A DNA stretch of 64,000 nt, from assembly GCF_003609645.1 (NCBI RefSeq), contig NZ_MCIB01000007.1, forward strand, positions 1 through 64,000, written 5' to 3'. Positions 17,348 to 24,713 of this stretch are shown in pieces. Under the pieces are notes generated by a model. That model did no database searches and was not told the origin of the DNA. It saw only the letters and a list, made by a program, of their open reading frames with translations. Numbering within the stretch: the first letter of the stretch is position 1; each line of letters starts with the position of its first letter. The translations under genes were made by a program, and so were the position numbers. Origin of the DNA: Thermohalobacter berrensis (lineage in GTDB: Bacteria; Bacillota; Clostridia; Tissierellales; Thermohalobacteraceae).

Positions 17348-18250
17348 ATGGCGACTTTTGGAGAGAGATTAAAAGATTTAAGGAAAACTCATAATTTAAG
17401 ACAAAAAGACTTAGCAAAAGAACTTGGATTAGCTCAAACAACAATAGCTAATTATGAGCAAGGTACTAGGTTTCCAAATCAGGATATATTAAATAAATTT
17501 GCTGACTATTTTAAAGTCTCTTTAGACTATCTTCTTGGAAGAGTAGATATTCATGATTTTAGAAAAGATTTAGAAGAGATTAAAGTTTACAAGGGAAAAA
17601 AGGAAGAATATTTAAAAGAAATAGAATTAAAGTATTTTAATATATTATTAAGTGGAAAAAGGGATGAGGCTTACAATTTAGTTAATGGAGCAATTAGAAA
17701 TGGAATAGATATAAAAGATATATATAAATATGTATTTGAAGTTTCTTTAAAAAGGGTAGGTGAACTTTGGGAGAAAAATAAATTATCTATTTCAGATGAA
17801 CATTATTTTTCCCAGTCAACAGAAACTATTATGTCCCAGTTATGCTCTAATATATATTTAATTCCTAAAAAAGATAAATTAGCAGTTACATTATCAGTAA
17901 ATAGTGAATTTCATACTTTAGGCATAAGAATGATTACAGACTTTTTAGAATTAGATGGATGGAATACTATATTTTTAGGCAATAACATTCCTACTAAAAG
18001 TGTTGTAGATCTTATAAAAACAAAAAAACCAGATTTACTTGCTATATCTGTAACAATGAATTTTAATTTTAATTTGGCAAAAGATCTTATTAATACTATT
18101 CGCTCATATGAAGAGACAAAAAATTTAAAAATTATTGTGGGAGGAAGGGCATTTAACTTTCAAAAAAATGCTTGGAAGGAAGTTGGAGCTGATGGATATG
18201 CTAAAGATGGATTTGAAGCTATTAGGGTGGCGAATAATCTAATCAATTAG
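17348..18250 (+). CDS. XRE-type HTH fused to a CarH-like cobalamin-binding module
   Basis: 300 residues from the ATG at 17348 (GGGGTGAG upstream). Residues 5-62 are an XRE/Cro helix-turn-helix (FGERLKDLRKTHNLRQKDLAKELGLAQTTIANYEQG). Residues about 95-170 match the B12-binding helical cap and carry W141-x9-E151-H152, the W-x9-EH signature of adenosylcobalamin in CarH/LitR photoreceptors. Residues about 178-300 form the Rossmann-like B12 domain with E187-F-H189-T-L-G192, a variant of DxHxxG keeping the cobalt-ligand histidine. CarH and LitR use a MerR-type DNA-binding domain; here it is XRE-type. Likely a cobalamin- and possibly light-responsive repressor. Its 3' end overlaps the convergent ytrI-like gene by 12 bases. 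Confidence 0.87.
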   Translation: MATFGERLKDLRKTHNLRQKDLAKELGLAQTTIANYEQGTRFPNQDILNKFADYFKVSLDYLLGRVDIHDFRKDLEEIKVYKGKKEEYLKEIELKYFNILLSGKRDEAYNLVNGAIRNGIDIKDIYKYVFEVSLKRVGELWEKNKLSISDEHYFSQSTETIMSQLCSNIYLIPKKDKLAVTLSVNSEFHTLGIRMITDFLELDGWNTIFLGNNIPTKSVVDLIKTKKPDLLAISVTMNFNFNLAKDLINTIRSYEETKNLKIIVGGRAFNFQKNAWKEVGADGYAKDGFEAIRVANNLIN

Positions 18251-18706
18251 TCTCACTTTAATCCAAATTTTTAATACGTTACTTAATACGAGTTTTGTTA
18301 CTTCAAGTTTATATATTTTGTCATCCAGCTTTATAATCCTTTGGTCAACAATTTCTTTTACCATATCAATGTCTATTTTTTGTACTTCTTTACCTAATAA
18401 ATTTTTATATTTTTCTTTAATATTTTTTTCAAGACTTATTTTGTCTAAATCGTCACCATCATATATAAGGATTATTTCAATACTTTGTAATATAAATCTT
18501 CTATTATTTATTGATTTTTCAAGTTTTTTTAGTTTTGTATCTTTATCTTCAATTACATTTTCTAGATATTTTATTTTTTCATGATATTTATCTATTCTAA
18601 AGCTAACTAAAGTAGTCATGATTGATATTCCTATAATTATTCCAAATATATTACCAACAATTAATGTTAAAAAAAAAGACAAATATTTTTTCTTTATTCT
18701 AGCCAT
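18239..18706 (-). CDS. ytrI: YtrI-like sporulation membrane protein
   Basis: 155 residues: an N-terminal transmembrane helix (SFFLTLIVGNIFGIIIGISIMTTL), a coiled coil (YHEKIKYLENVIEDKDTKLKKLEKSI) and a C-terminal domain. The architecture and position directly after ytrH, overlapping it by 13 bases, match YtrI, a SigE-dependent spore membrane protein in Bacillus. Sequence similarity in this family is weak, so the name rests largely on synteny. The stop region overlaps the convergent regulator gene. Confidence 0.6.
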   Translation of the reverse strand: MARIKKKYLSFFLTLIVGNIFGIIIGISIMTTLVSFRIDKYHEKIKYLENVIEDKDTKLKKLEKSINNRRFILQSIEIILIYDGDDLDKISLEKNIKEKYKNLLGKEVQKIDIDMVKEIVDQRIIKLDDKIYKLEVTKLVLSNVLKIWIKVRLID

Positions 18707-19041
18707 AACTTACTACTCCTCTGAATCATTTTAATTAGACTATATGCTAAATTTGCTCCGGTTAGTGCAATAAGAATGTATATAATTTGCTTAATAACTG
18801 ATCTGAACTCACCCTTTAATAAGCCCTTTTCAATTACCTGAAAAGAAGTAAAAGTTCCCCCTAAAGCCACTGCAACTGCCCAAATTTTAATAGAGCTTGC
18901 TACATTTAACATTGTCTTTAGTGGAGGGTGATCGTTTATAATAGCACCTAAACCAGCAAATATACTTGCACCGAAGGTAACTCCGAAGGCTATTAAAAAA
19001 TCATATAAAAGATTTGATATAAAATCTGTCACATTAATCAC
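18694..19041 (-). CDS. ytrH: YtrH-family sporulation protein
   Basis: 115 residues with three hydrophobic segments. FLIAFGVTFGASIFAGLGAIINDHPPLKTMLNVASSIKIWAVAVALGGTFTSFQVIEKGLL follows the YtrH family pattern. In Bacillus YtrH is made in the mother cell under SigE and is needed for efficient spore maturation. A SigE-like promoter lies just upstream (19064-19092), supporting the call and implying that this organism sporulates. Confidence 0.88.
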   Translation of the reverse strand: MINVTDFISNLLYDFLIAFGVTFGASIFAGLGAIINDHPPLKTMLNVASSIKIWAVAVALGGTFTSFQVIEKGLLKGEFRSVIKQIIYILIALTGANLAYSLIKMIQRSSKLWLE

Positions 19042-19063
19042 CTAAATAATATACTTTTTTAAA

Positions 19064-19092
19064 AAGGTATGATTTAAATTGTTCATATATTA
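19064..19092 (-). promoter_or_regulatory. SigE-like promoter of ytrHI
   Basis: On the minus strand TAATATA (plus 19086-19092) and CATACCTT (plus 19064-19071) are spaced 14 bases, close to the sporulation SigE consensus KMATATT-N14-CATACANT (6 of 7 and 7 of 8 positions). It lies 23 bases upstream of the ytrH start. Confidence 0.6.
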
Positions 19093-19149
19093 CGATTTTG
19101 CGGAACAAAACTTTAATTTTGAAGTCTAAAATATAAGGAGGTGAATATA

Positions 19150-20457
19150 TTGAAAAAAATAATTTTAATAATGATGATATTTATTCTTGTATTCACAGTA
19201 GCTTGTAATAATGAAACTATAGAAAATAATAATACAAATTCAGATAATCAAAATAGTGAATTACAAGAAGAAAAAGAAAATGAAGAAAAGCCAAATGAAG
19301 AAAAGCAATCTGATAAAGAAAGAGAAACTATAGAAATAAGTGAAATAGATTTTACTAAATTAGATAAGCCTTTAAATTACTATAATCAAGATATGAAGGT
19401 TTCACCAGATGGAAATTTTGTTGCATTTAGTTGTTTTAGTGCTTCAGATGACAATGGAAAAATGAAAAATCTATTAGTTAGAGCTTCTTTAGTTACTGGA
19501 AAAGTGACTATACTTACTGAATCAGAAAAATCCATAAGGCTTTTAGATTGGTCTAAAGATGGAAAAAGAATACTATATAGATTAGGTCAAGACCTCTATG
19601 TTTACAATGTTTATATGGAAAAGAATACAATATCAAAAATTGATGATAGGGTGTTCTCAGCTTCATTTTCACCAAAATCTAATAAAATAGCCTACAGTAG
19701 AGATGATGGTATATGGATTTATAATTTTAATGACAACTCTAAACAGCAATTAACTGAGGGAAAATATGATTATTATCCACTTTGGTACCCTGATGAAAGT
19801 CATCTACTCTTTTTTAAAGATTTAGGGGAAAATCTAGGAGATGGAGCCGGTAATGGACAAGGAATATATATATATTCCTTTAAAGATAATAAGGAAATAA
19901 AAATACTTTCATATAAGGATAATAAAGAACTTCCAAAAAAATATAGAAAATCCCAATGGATTTCTCCAGGAAAATTGGTTCACATTGTAAGTGGCTGGGA
20001 TGATGGATGGTACGAGCATATACTCAATTTAGAAACACAAGAAATGATAGATCTTGGAGAAAGGTTTCTTGGTGGTGGAGGACCTTTCATAACAGATATA
20101 AATAAAGAAGATAGAATGATTGTAAAATTGGATAATTCAGAAGCTGAAATTTTTGGTAAAGGAATGGATAGTAAAATAAAATCTTTCGAAAGTAAATATA
20201 ATATTATAGAACTTGAAGCAGTAGGAAACAATTCTTTTATATATTTAGAGGGAGAATTATATCCAGATCAATTTAGTGAAATTGAAGGAGTAAGGTTAAT
20301 ATATGATGAAAATAATGATAAAAAGATGATAGAAGATTTTGGAGATTTTTCTGGATTGGAGTTTATTGAACAAAATAATATATTAATATATTTTGAAAAT
20401 GAAAATAATAATGGTATGACAAAAATATTAAAACTGAAGATTAAAAAATTAGAATAA
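19150..20457 (+). CDS. Lipoprotein with TolB/WD40-like beta-propeller
   Basis: 435 residues from TTG 19150, 7 bases after AGGAGGTG (the GTG at 19141 is part of that site). A lipoprotein signal peptide ends at Cys19 (FTVAC), followed by a low-complexity Asn/Glu/Lys linker (about residues 20-60). The rest shows repeated blades (VSPDGNFVAFSCFS, LLDWSKDGKRILYRL, SFSPKSNKIAYSRDDGIWIYNF, YYPLWYPDESHLLFF) typical of PD40/TolB-like propellers. Probably anchored on the outer face of the membrane. Ligand unknown. Confidence 0.83.
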   Translation: MKKIILIMMIFILVFTVACNNETIENNNTNSDNQNSELQEEKENEEKPNEEKQSDKERETIEISEIDFTKLDKPLNYYNQDMKVSPDGNFVAFSCFSASDDNGKMKNLLVRASLVTGKVTILTESEKSIRLLDWSKDGKRILYRLGQDLYVYNVYMEKNTISKIDDRVFSASFSPKSNKIAYSRDDGIWIYNFNDNSKQQLTEGKYDYYPLWYPDESHLLFFKDLGENLGDGAGNGQGIYIYSFKDNKEIKILSYKDNKELPKKYRKSQWISPGKLVHIVSGWDDGWYEHILNLETQEMIDLGERFLGGGGPFITDINKEDRMIVKLDNSEAEIFGKGMDSKIKSFESKYNIIELEAVGNNSFIYLEGELYPDQFSEIEGVRLIYDENNDKKMIEDFGDFSGLEFIEQNNILIYFENENNNGMTKILKLKIKKLE

Positions 20458-20518
20458 CATTTTACACCAAACACACGTTCTGATATAATAATACCAAAAG
20501 TTTTAAGTGGTGATTTTA

Positions 20519-20764
20519 ATGATTGATTATGTTTTAAAATATTCTTTAATTGAGCATAAACCAATATCAATCATTTATATGAAAAAGTTTGAGATAGTAA
20601 AAAGAAATATCCAGGTACTTAAGATAGAGAATAAAGTTATAAAAGCAATTGATATTGATAAAAAAGAGATTAGGATCTTTAAAAAAGATAGAATTCTATC
20701 CGCTATGGATTCAAGACATGTAATACAACATAATGAAACAAAAAATAAGAATAAGGAATTGTAA
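20519..20764 (+). CDS. Small WYL-like protein
   Basis: 81 residues from the ATG at 20519 (AGTGGTG upstream). The pattern ISIIYMKKFEIVKRNIQVLKIENKVIKAIDIDKKEIRIFKKDRILSA resembles the small beta-barrel of WYL domains, which end in a R.F..DRILSA strand. No HTH is attached. WYL folds bind nucleic acids or nucleotides in defence and transcription regulators, but a stand-alone copy cannot be assigned a role. A degraded phage holin gene follows. Confidence 0.65.
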   Translation: MIDYVLKYSLIEHKPISIIYMKKFEIVKRNIQVLKIENKVIKAIDIDKKEIRIFKKDRILSAMDSRHVIQHNETKNKNKEL

Positions 20765-20780
20765 ATAATGCCCTTATATT

Positions 20781-20900
20781 AAATCTAAGCTAACTAATGA
20801 GCAAGAAAAGAATATTCAATTTTGGGTAAGAATAGCAGTTAATGCTGCTGAATAGTTATTTAGTGAAACTAAACTGGGAGAAAAGAAAAAAGAACTTTAA
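20781..20900 (+). pseudogene. Broken phage holin (LLH-type) remnant
   Basis: In one frame, 20781-20900 reads KSKLTNEQEKNIQFWVRIAVNAAE, an in-frame TAG, then LFSETKLGEKKKEL and TAA. The WVRIAVNAAEQLF..TKLGEKKK arrangement resembles the C-terminal half of LLH-family phage holins. There is no start or N-terminal membrane segment and a stop falls in the core, so it is a relic. A terminator follows at once. Confidence 0.55.
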
Positions 20901-20927
20901 ACTAGGGTATTTGCCCTAGTTTTTTTA
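20900..20927. terminator. Terminator (bidirectional potential)
   Basis: AACTAGGG (20900-20907) and CCCTAGTT (20914-20921) pair around TATTTG, with a T-run after. It separates the holin remnant from the minus-strand microprotein gene at 20929. Confidence 0.85.
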
Positions 20928-20928
20928 C

Positions 20929-21117
20929 TTATATAAAGGAATCTATTATTCCTCCGCCGAAAATCTCAAACAAGACTATAATAATTATAAGTAGTATAAA
21001 ATTGTCGTCATACTGCTTTAAACTTTCAAACCCGCCACCAAAAACTTCAAATAAAACTATTAAGATGATTATTAAAATAAAGTCCTCATCATCAAAGAAA
21101 CTGTCTGTAATAAACAT
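20929..21117 (-). CDS. Duplicated hydrophobic microprotein
   Basis: 62 residues made of two copies of one ~24-residue unit: DEDFILIIILIVLFEVFGGG and DDNFILLIIIIVLFEIFGGG. Each is an acidic start, a hydrophobic helix, then a triple glycine. AAGGGTGAG precedes the ATG on the minus strand. The pattern recalls short hydrophobic spore-associated proteins of Bacillus and Clostridium, but I cannot name the family. Confidence 0.75.
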   Translation of the reverse strand: MFITDSFFDDEDFILIIILIVLFEVFGGGFESLKQYDDNFILLIIIIVLFEIFGGGIIDSFI

Positions 21118-21156
21118 TTTCTCACCCTTTTAAAAATTTAAAATCTTAAGTAAATA

Positions 21157-21274
21157 TATAAAAAAGTCTTCTATTAAAATAGAACATTCTCAAGGTTGAC
21201 TTTTTTGAAACATATAACGGAAATTATATTTTATCCACAATTTTGATTTGTTTATAATTTCCTATGTGTTATAG
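21157..21274 (-). repeat. Dispersed ~118-bp intergenic element, copy 3 (inverted)
   Basis: Reverse complement of the elements at 5010-5127 and 13301-13419, with the DnaA box TTATCCACA at 21231-21239 and the terminator-like hairpin at 21160-21190. It lies directly downstream of the Tyr-rich protein gene, on that gene's coding strand, and could serve as its 3' end. Confidence 0.85.
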
Positions 21275-21312
21275 AATTAAGATGGGAAGAAATTTCTTCC
21301 CATCTATTAAGG

Positions 21313-21630
21313 TTATCTATAAGGGCAATATGAGCCATATCCTGGTGTTCTATATCTATATCTGTGTCCAGGGCTAGGATTGTAGGGATTAGGGTTATAT
21401 TGGTCGCCACCATACATATATGGGTTAATTGGATTGAAATAATTTGGAAACATAAAATAAGGATTATATTGTTGATATGGGTTATACGGCATATAAGGAT
21501 TCATGTAGTAATATGGATTCATATAATAATCTGGTTGATTACGATAATATCTATCATCTCTATAATATTCAGGTTGGTTTTGATAGTTATAATCTGAATA
21601 ATATTCTTCTGGATAATATTCACTATCCAT
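21313..21630 (-). CDS. Tyrosine-rich, probable spore coat or surface protein
   Basis: 105 residues, of which 30 are tyrosine by my count, with many Asn and Pro (NPYMPYNPYQQYNPY). No signal peptide or membrane segment. The low-complexity Y/N/P composition is typical of spore coat proteins that can be crosslinked through tyrosine. A GGGGGA ribosome site lies 8 bases before the ATG, so it is probably expressed. The antisense frame is a shadow of the repetitive composition. Confidence 0.75.
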   Translation of the reverse strand: MDSEYYPEEYYSDYNYQNQPEYYRDDRYYRNQPDYYMNPYYYMNPYMPYNPYQQYNPYFMFPNYFNPINPYMYGGDQYNPNPYNPSPGHRYRYRTPGYGSYCPYR

Positions 21631-21732
21631 AAAAATTCCCCCTTTTCAAAGTACTAATATATTTTATGCTTTTTTAATATTAATGTGATAGTCTATTAAT
21701 GAAGAAAGGGAATAAATATGGAAATAAAAAAT

Positions 21733-21763
21733 AAAACCCCTAGGTTAAAAACCTAGGGGTTTT
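21733..21763 (-). terminator. Terminator after tRNA-Leu(CAA)
   Basis: AAAACCCCTAGGT (21733-21745) and ACCTAGGGGTTTT (21751-21763) form a 13-base stem with a 5-base loop. On the minus strand it follows the tRNA CCA by two bases and is trailed by a T-rich run. Confidence 0.92.
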
Positions 21764-21765
21764 AC

Positions 21766-21855
21766 TGGTGCCGAAGGTGGGATTCGAACCCACACGGGGT
21801 GTAAGCCCCACCGGATTTTGAGTCCGGCGCGTCTGCCAATTCCACCACTTCGGCA
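21766..21855 (-). tRNA. tRNA-Leu, anticodon CAA
   Basis: On the minus strand the sequence starts TGCCGAAGTGG and ends CCACTTCGGCA-type pairing plus an encoded CCA. The anticodon loop is CTCAAAA between CCGGA and TCCGG, giving anticodon CAA (reads UUG). A long variable arm (class II) supports leucine. The T arm has GGTTCGAATCC. Confidence 0.97.
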
Positions 21856-21881
21856 TATTCACATTATTGAGTCCGAATTAT

Positions 21882-21910
21882 ATAATATCATATAGCCCTA
21901 TAAAAATCAA
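21882..21910 (-). promoter_or_regulatory. Promoter of tRNA-Leu(CAA)
   Basis: Minus-strand TTGATT (plus 21905-21910) and TATTAT (plus 21882-21887) with a 17-base spacer, 27 bases upstream of the tRNA. Confidence 0.7.
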
Positions 21911-22047
21911 ACACTTTTAGTTACTAAAAATATCGAAAAATAACCTTTAGTTAACATTTATACTAAAATATCCTAGGATAATCTTGCTTTACTTTATGTT
22001 ATAATTAAAATCGAGGTATTTTAACAATTTGAATCGGTGGTGGTATA

Positions 22048-23007
22048 ATGGACCCAGTAACTCATGGAATTATTGGGCTGGGAATTTCTGCATTAAGTGG
22101 ACAAGATATAAGTTTCTCAAATCCTATTGTTTTAGGTTCAGTTATTGGTGCAATGTCACCTGATATAGATATTATTGTAAAATATTGGGGAGATTATGCA
22201 TACCTAAAACATCATAGAGGAATTTCTCATTCAATAGTAGGTTTAGGAGTTATTTCAGCAGTTATTTCATTGGGATTGAGTATGATGTTTAAAGATTATA
22301 CCTTTTTTTCAATATTTATTTGGACATTTTTAGGAAGCTTATCACATACGGTTTTCGATATGCTAAATTCTTATGGAGCCCGGTTCTTATTACCATTTAG
22401 TAAGAAAAAAATTGCTTTTAGTCTACTTATGCTAGTAGACCCCTTTATACCTATTTTAAGTTTAAGTCTTGTTTTTATTAATGTAGACAGGTATATAAAA
22501 GGAGTAGTGGCATTAACAGTGTTTTCTCTTTACATTGTAAAAAGGTATTATTTAAGGTCAAGAGCAGAAAAAATATTAAAAGAAAATTATCAAGATAAAT
22601 ATATAATTAATAGAATAAATATATTGCCTTCACTTTTTAATCCATTTAAATGGGACTTTATTATAGAAACTGAAAATCATAATATTGTTGGAGAAGTTAA
22701 TTCCATAAGCAAAAAAGTAAATATCAGAAAAGAACTTAAAAAAGAAAAACATAGCTTTATAGAAAAATTTTATCAAACAGAGTTAGGAAGATATTTTTCT
22801 GAATTCAGTCCCATAAGACATATAAATGTTATAGAACAAGGAGAAAGAATTATTTTGAAGGCAATTGACTTAAGATATTATATTAAAAATAATTTTATGC
22901 ACCATGCAACAGTGATATTCTGTTATGAAAAGAAAAAGCTCCAAACATTTTTTCACCCTTATAGTTTAAAAAATAATATTTTAGTTGAAGAAAAAGAAAT
23001 AGCATAA
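22048..23007 (+). CDS. YdjM-family membrane-bound metal-dependent hydrolase
   Basis: 319 residues. The N-terminal MDPVTHGIIGLGISAL, then SPDIDIIVKYWGDYAYLKHHRGISHS with its Asp/His metal-binding residues and GSLSHTVFDMLNSYGARFL, define the YdjM/LexA-regulated membrane hydrolase family. Four to five transmembrane helices lie in the first 175 residues, followed by a soluble domain. A TGGTGG-type ribosome site precedes the ATG. Substrate is unknown for the family. It is monocistronic between the tRNA and a terminator. Confidence 0.9.
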   Translation: MDPVTHGIIGLGISALSGQDISFSNPIVLGSVIGAMSPDIDIIVKYWGDYAYLKHHRGISHSIVGLGVISAVISLGLSMMFKDYTFFSIFIWTFLGSLSHTVFDMLNSYGARFLLPFSKKKIAFSLLMLVDPFIPILSLSLVFINVDRYIKGVVALTVFSLYIVKRYYLRSRAEKILKENYQDKYIINRINILPSLFNPFKWDFIIETENHNIVGEVNSISKKVNIRKELKKEKHSFIEKFYQTELGRYFSEFSPIRHINVIEQGERIILKAIDLRYYIKNNFMHHATVIFCYEKKKLQTFFHPYSLKNNILVEEKEIA

Positions 23008-23037
23008 AGCTGCCATTTGGTAGCTTTTATTTTTTTA
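23006..23037 (+). terminator. Rho-independent terminator
   Basis: AAAGCTGCCA and TGGTAGCTTT (one G-U pair) at 23006-23027, followed by ATTTTTTT. Its first bases touch the stop codon of the YdjM-like gene. Confidence 0.88.
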
Positions 23038-23138
23038 TCCTATTTTAGTTACTTTTTTATTTTTTAAGAATAAATTACTTCTCCTCAAAATATGAATTAA
23101 AAGTAAGGTTTAGACTTAAATTTGGGGAGGACTGTATT

Positions 23139-24593
23139 ATGCCTTTAAAAAAGCTAATGGTTGTAATTATTCTAGCTTTAATTATTAATAGTTCGGTTGT
23201 TTTTGGTAGTGACTTAACAATAGCTAAAAAAATAGAAATTAATATACCTGAAAGAAAATTAACCCTTTACAGTAACAATAAAATAGTTAAAAATTACCCA
23301 GTTGCTGTTGGGAAATCAAACAGTCAGACACCTGTTGGGAACTTTAGTGTTATTAACAAAGTGGTAAATCCATACTATAAAAAGGCAAATATACCAGGGG
23401 GTAGTGAAAGGAATCCATTAGGTAATAGGTGGATAGGTTTTAAACCACATTATGGGATACATGGAAATAGCAATCCTTCCTCAATAGGAACTTTTGCTTC
23501 AGCAGGATGCGTTCGTATGTATGAAAGGGATGTAAAAGAAATATACAATTTAGTAAGTTTAAATACTCCTGTTACCGTAAAATATGAACTATTTCATATT
23601 TTAAATGATATTGAGGGGAAAGATCCAATCTTAGTTGTATATCCAGATTATTATAACAAAGTGAAGAATATGAATAAAAAGATTGATGAAATGTTAGATA
23701 AAATAGAATTAAACAATAAGCTAACTAAAGAAAAGATAAATAAATTAAAAAAATTAGTTAATGAGAAAGTTACAGTTTTTTCGGATAAATGGACGTTCTT
23801 TATAAATGGAAAATACATAACTAAAGACATAATAGTTAGGGACAATAAGTTTTATATAAATAAAGATAAAATAAGCAAATTTTTTAATATAAAAATTCCT
23901 AGCTTAGAAAGTGGAGTAGAAGGCTTTTTTATGGGTAATTCAATATTACAAGTAGAAAATGAAGGTAAAAAATATATATTAATAGATGATTTAAAAAAAT
24001 TCTTAGGTGGAAAAATTAATATTGATTATGAAATAAATAAGATCAATTATTCTACTGAATATATTTTACTTAATAATAGGCTTTTAAAAGGAAAAATTAG
24101 AGATTTAAGGACTGATCCTAAAATTTCGTTATCTGCAATCTGCAAGTTTTTAGATATTAATATTAGAATTGAAAATAATAAATTGAAACTTGTAAAAAAT
24201 AATGGAAAGGAGATAAAATATATAATATATAATAATGAACCTTATATAAGTATTAAACTTTTAGAAAAGGAATTTGGTATAAAATCAGACATATTTACAC
24301 TTAATAAACACGTAAAACTATATAAAGATCCTGAAATTATATTTAAAAACACAATATATAAGGGAAAACTAATAGATAATGAAATATATATCCCATATAG
24401 AATTTTCTTTAAGGATAAAATTACGAAGAAGACAATATTAAAACCAGTAATAATATTTGATTTTAAAAGAATAGCTATGAAAGATATTGATGGTGAACTA
24501 TATGTTAAATTAAGTGATATAAAAAAATACCTACGAATTGAAAAGGACCCTTATAATTTAAAACTATACATTGAAAAAAGGGAATTTAAATAA
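23139..24593 (+). CDS. Secreted L,D-transpeptidase (YkuD) with stalk-like C-terminus
   Basis: 484 residues. Signal peptide 1-24 (LMVVIILALIINSSVVFGS). The YkuD domain covers about 30-150, with catalytic H108 (HYGIHGN) and C124 (SAGCVRM). After a basic helical linker (about 165-205) the protein contains at least two stalk segments similar to copper amine oxidase N-terminal repeats. Such enzymes make 3-3 peptidoglycan crosslinks; C. difficile-like anaerobes rely on them heavily. GGGGAGG precedes the ATG. Monocistronic. Confidence 0.92.
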   Translation: MPLKKLMVVIILALIINSSVVFGSDLTIAKKIEINIPERKLTLYSNNKIVKNYPVAVGKSNSQTPVGNFSVINKVVNPYYKKANIPGGSERNPLGNRWIGFKPHYGIHGNSNPSSIGTFASAGCVRMYERDVKEIYNLVSLNTPVTVKYELFHILNDIEGKDPILVVYPDYYNKVKNMNKKIDEMLDKIELNNKLTKEKINKLKKLVNEKVTVFSDKWTFFINGKYITKDIIVRDNKFYINKDKISKFFNIKIPSLESGVEGFFMGNSILQVENEGKKYILIDDLKKFLGGKINIDYEINKINYSTEYILLNNRLLKGKIRDLRTDPKISLSAICKFLDINIRIENNKLKLVKNNGKEIKYIIYNNEPYISIKLLEKEFGIKSDIFTLNKHVKLYKDPEIIFKNTIYKGKLIDNEIYIPYRIFFKDKITKKTILKPVIIFDFKRIAMKDIDGELYVKLSDIKKYLRIEKDPYNLKLYIEKREFK

Positions 24594-24610
24594 AAAATTG
24601 AATATAAATT

Positions 24611-24646
24611 AAAAAAGCTTCCAGCTTTTTTTGGAAGCTTTTTTAT
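24611..24646 (+). terminator. Rho-independent terminator
   Basis: AAAAAAGCTTCCA and TGGAAGCTTTTTT pair around a pyrimidine-rich loop and end in a T-run; it closes the L,D-transpeptidase gene. Confidence 0.9.
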
Positions 24647-24649
24647 TTA

Positions 24650-24676
24650 TGAAACCTTTTACTAATTTTTTCGTCT
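24650..24676 (+). promoter_or_regulatory. ECF-type (SigW-like) autoregulatory promoter
   Basis: TGAAAC at 24650-24655 and CGTCT at 24672-24676 are separated by 16 bases, matching the SigW-class pattern TGAAAC-N16-CGT. It lies 38 bases before the ECF sigma gene, so the factor probably drives its own operon. Confidence 0.75.
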
Positions 24677-24713
24677 AATTTTTAGTAGGGGTTTGTAAAG
24701 GGGTGAAAATATT

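Noticed and set aside
21364-21597. Isoleucine-rich plus-strand ORF
   Set aside because: Antisense of the Tyr/Asn/Pro-rich gene; its repetitive codons generate the frame.
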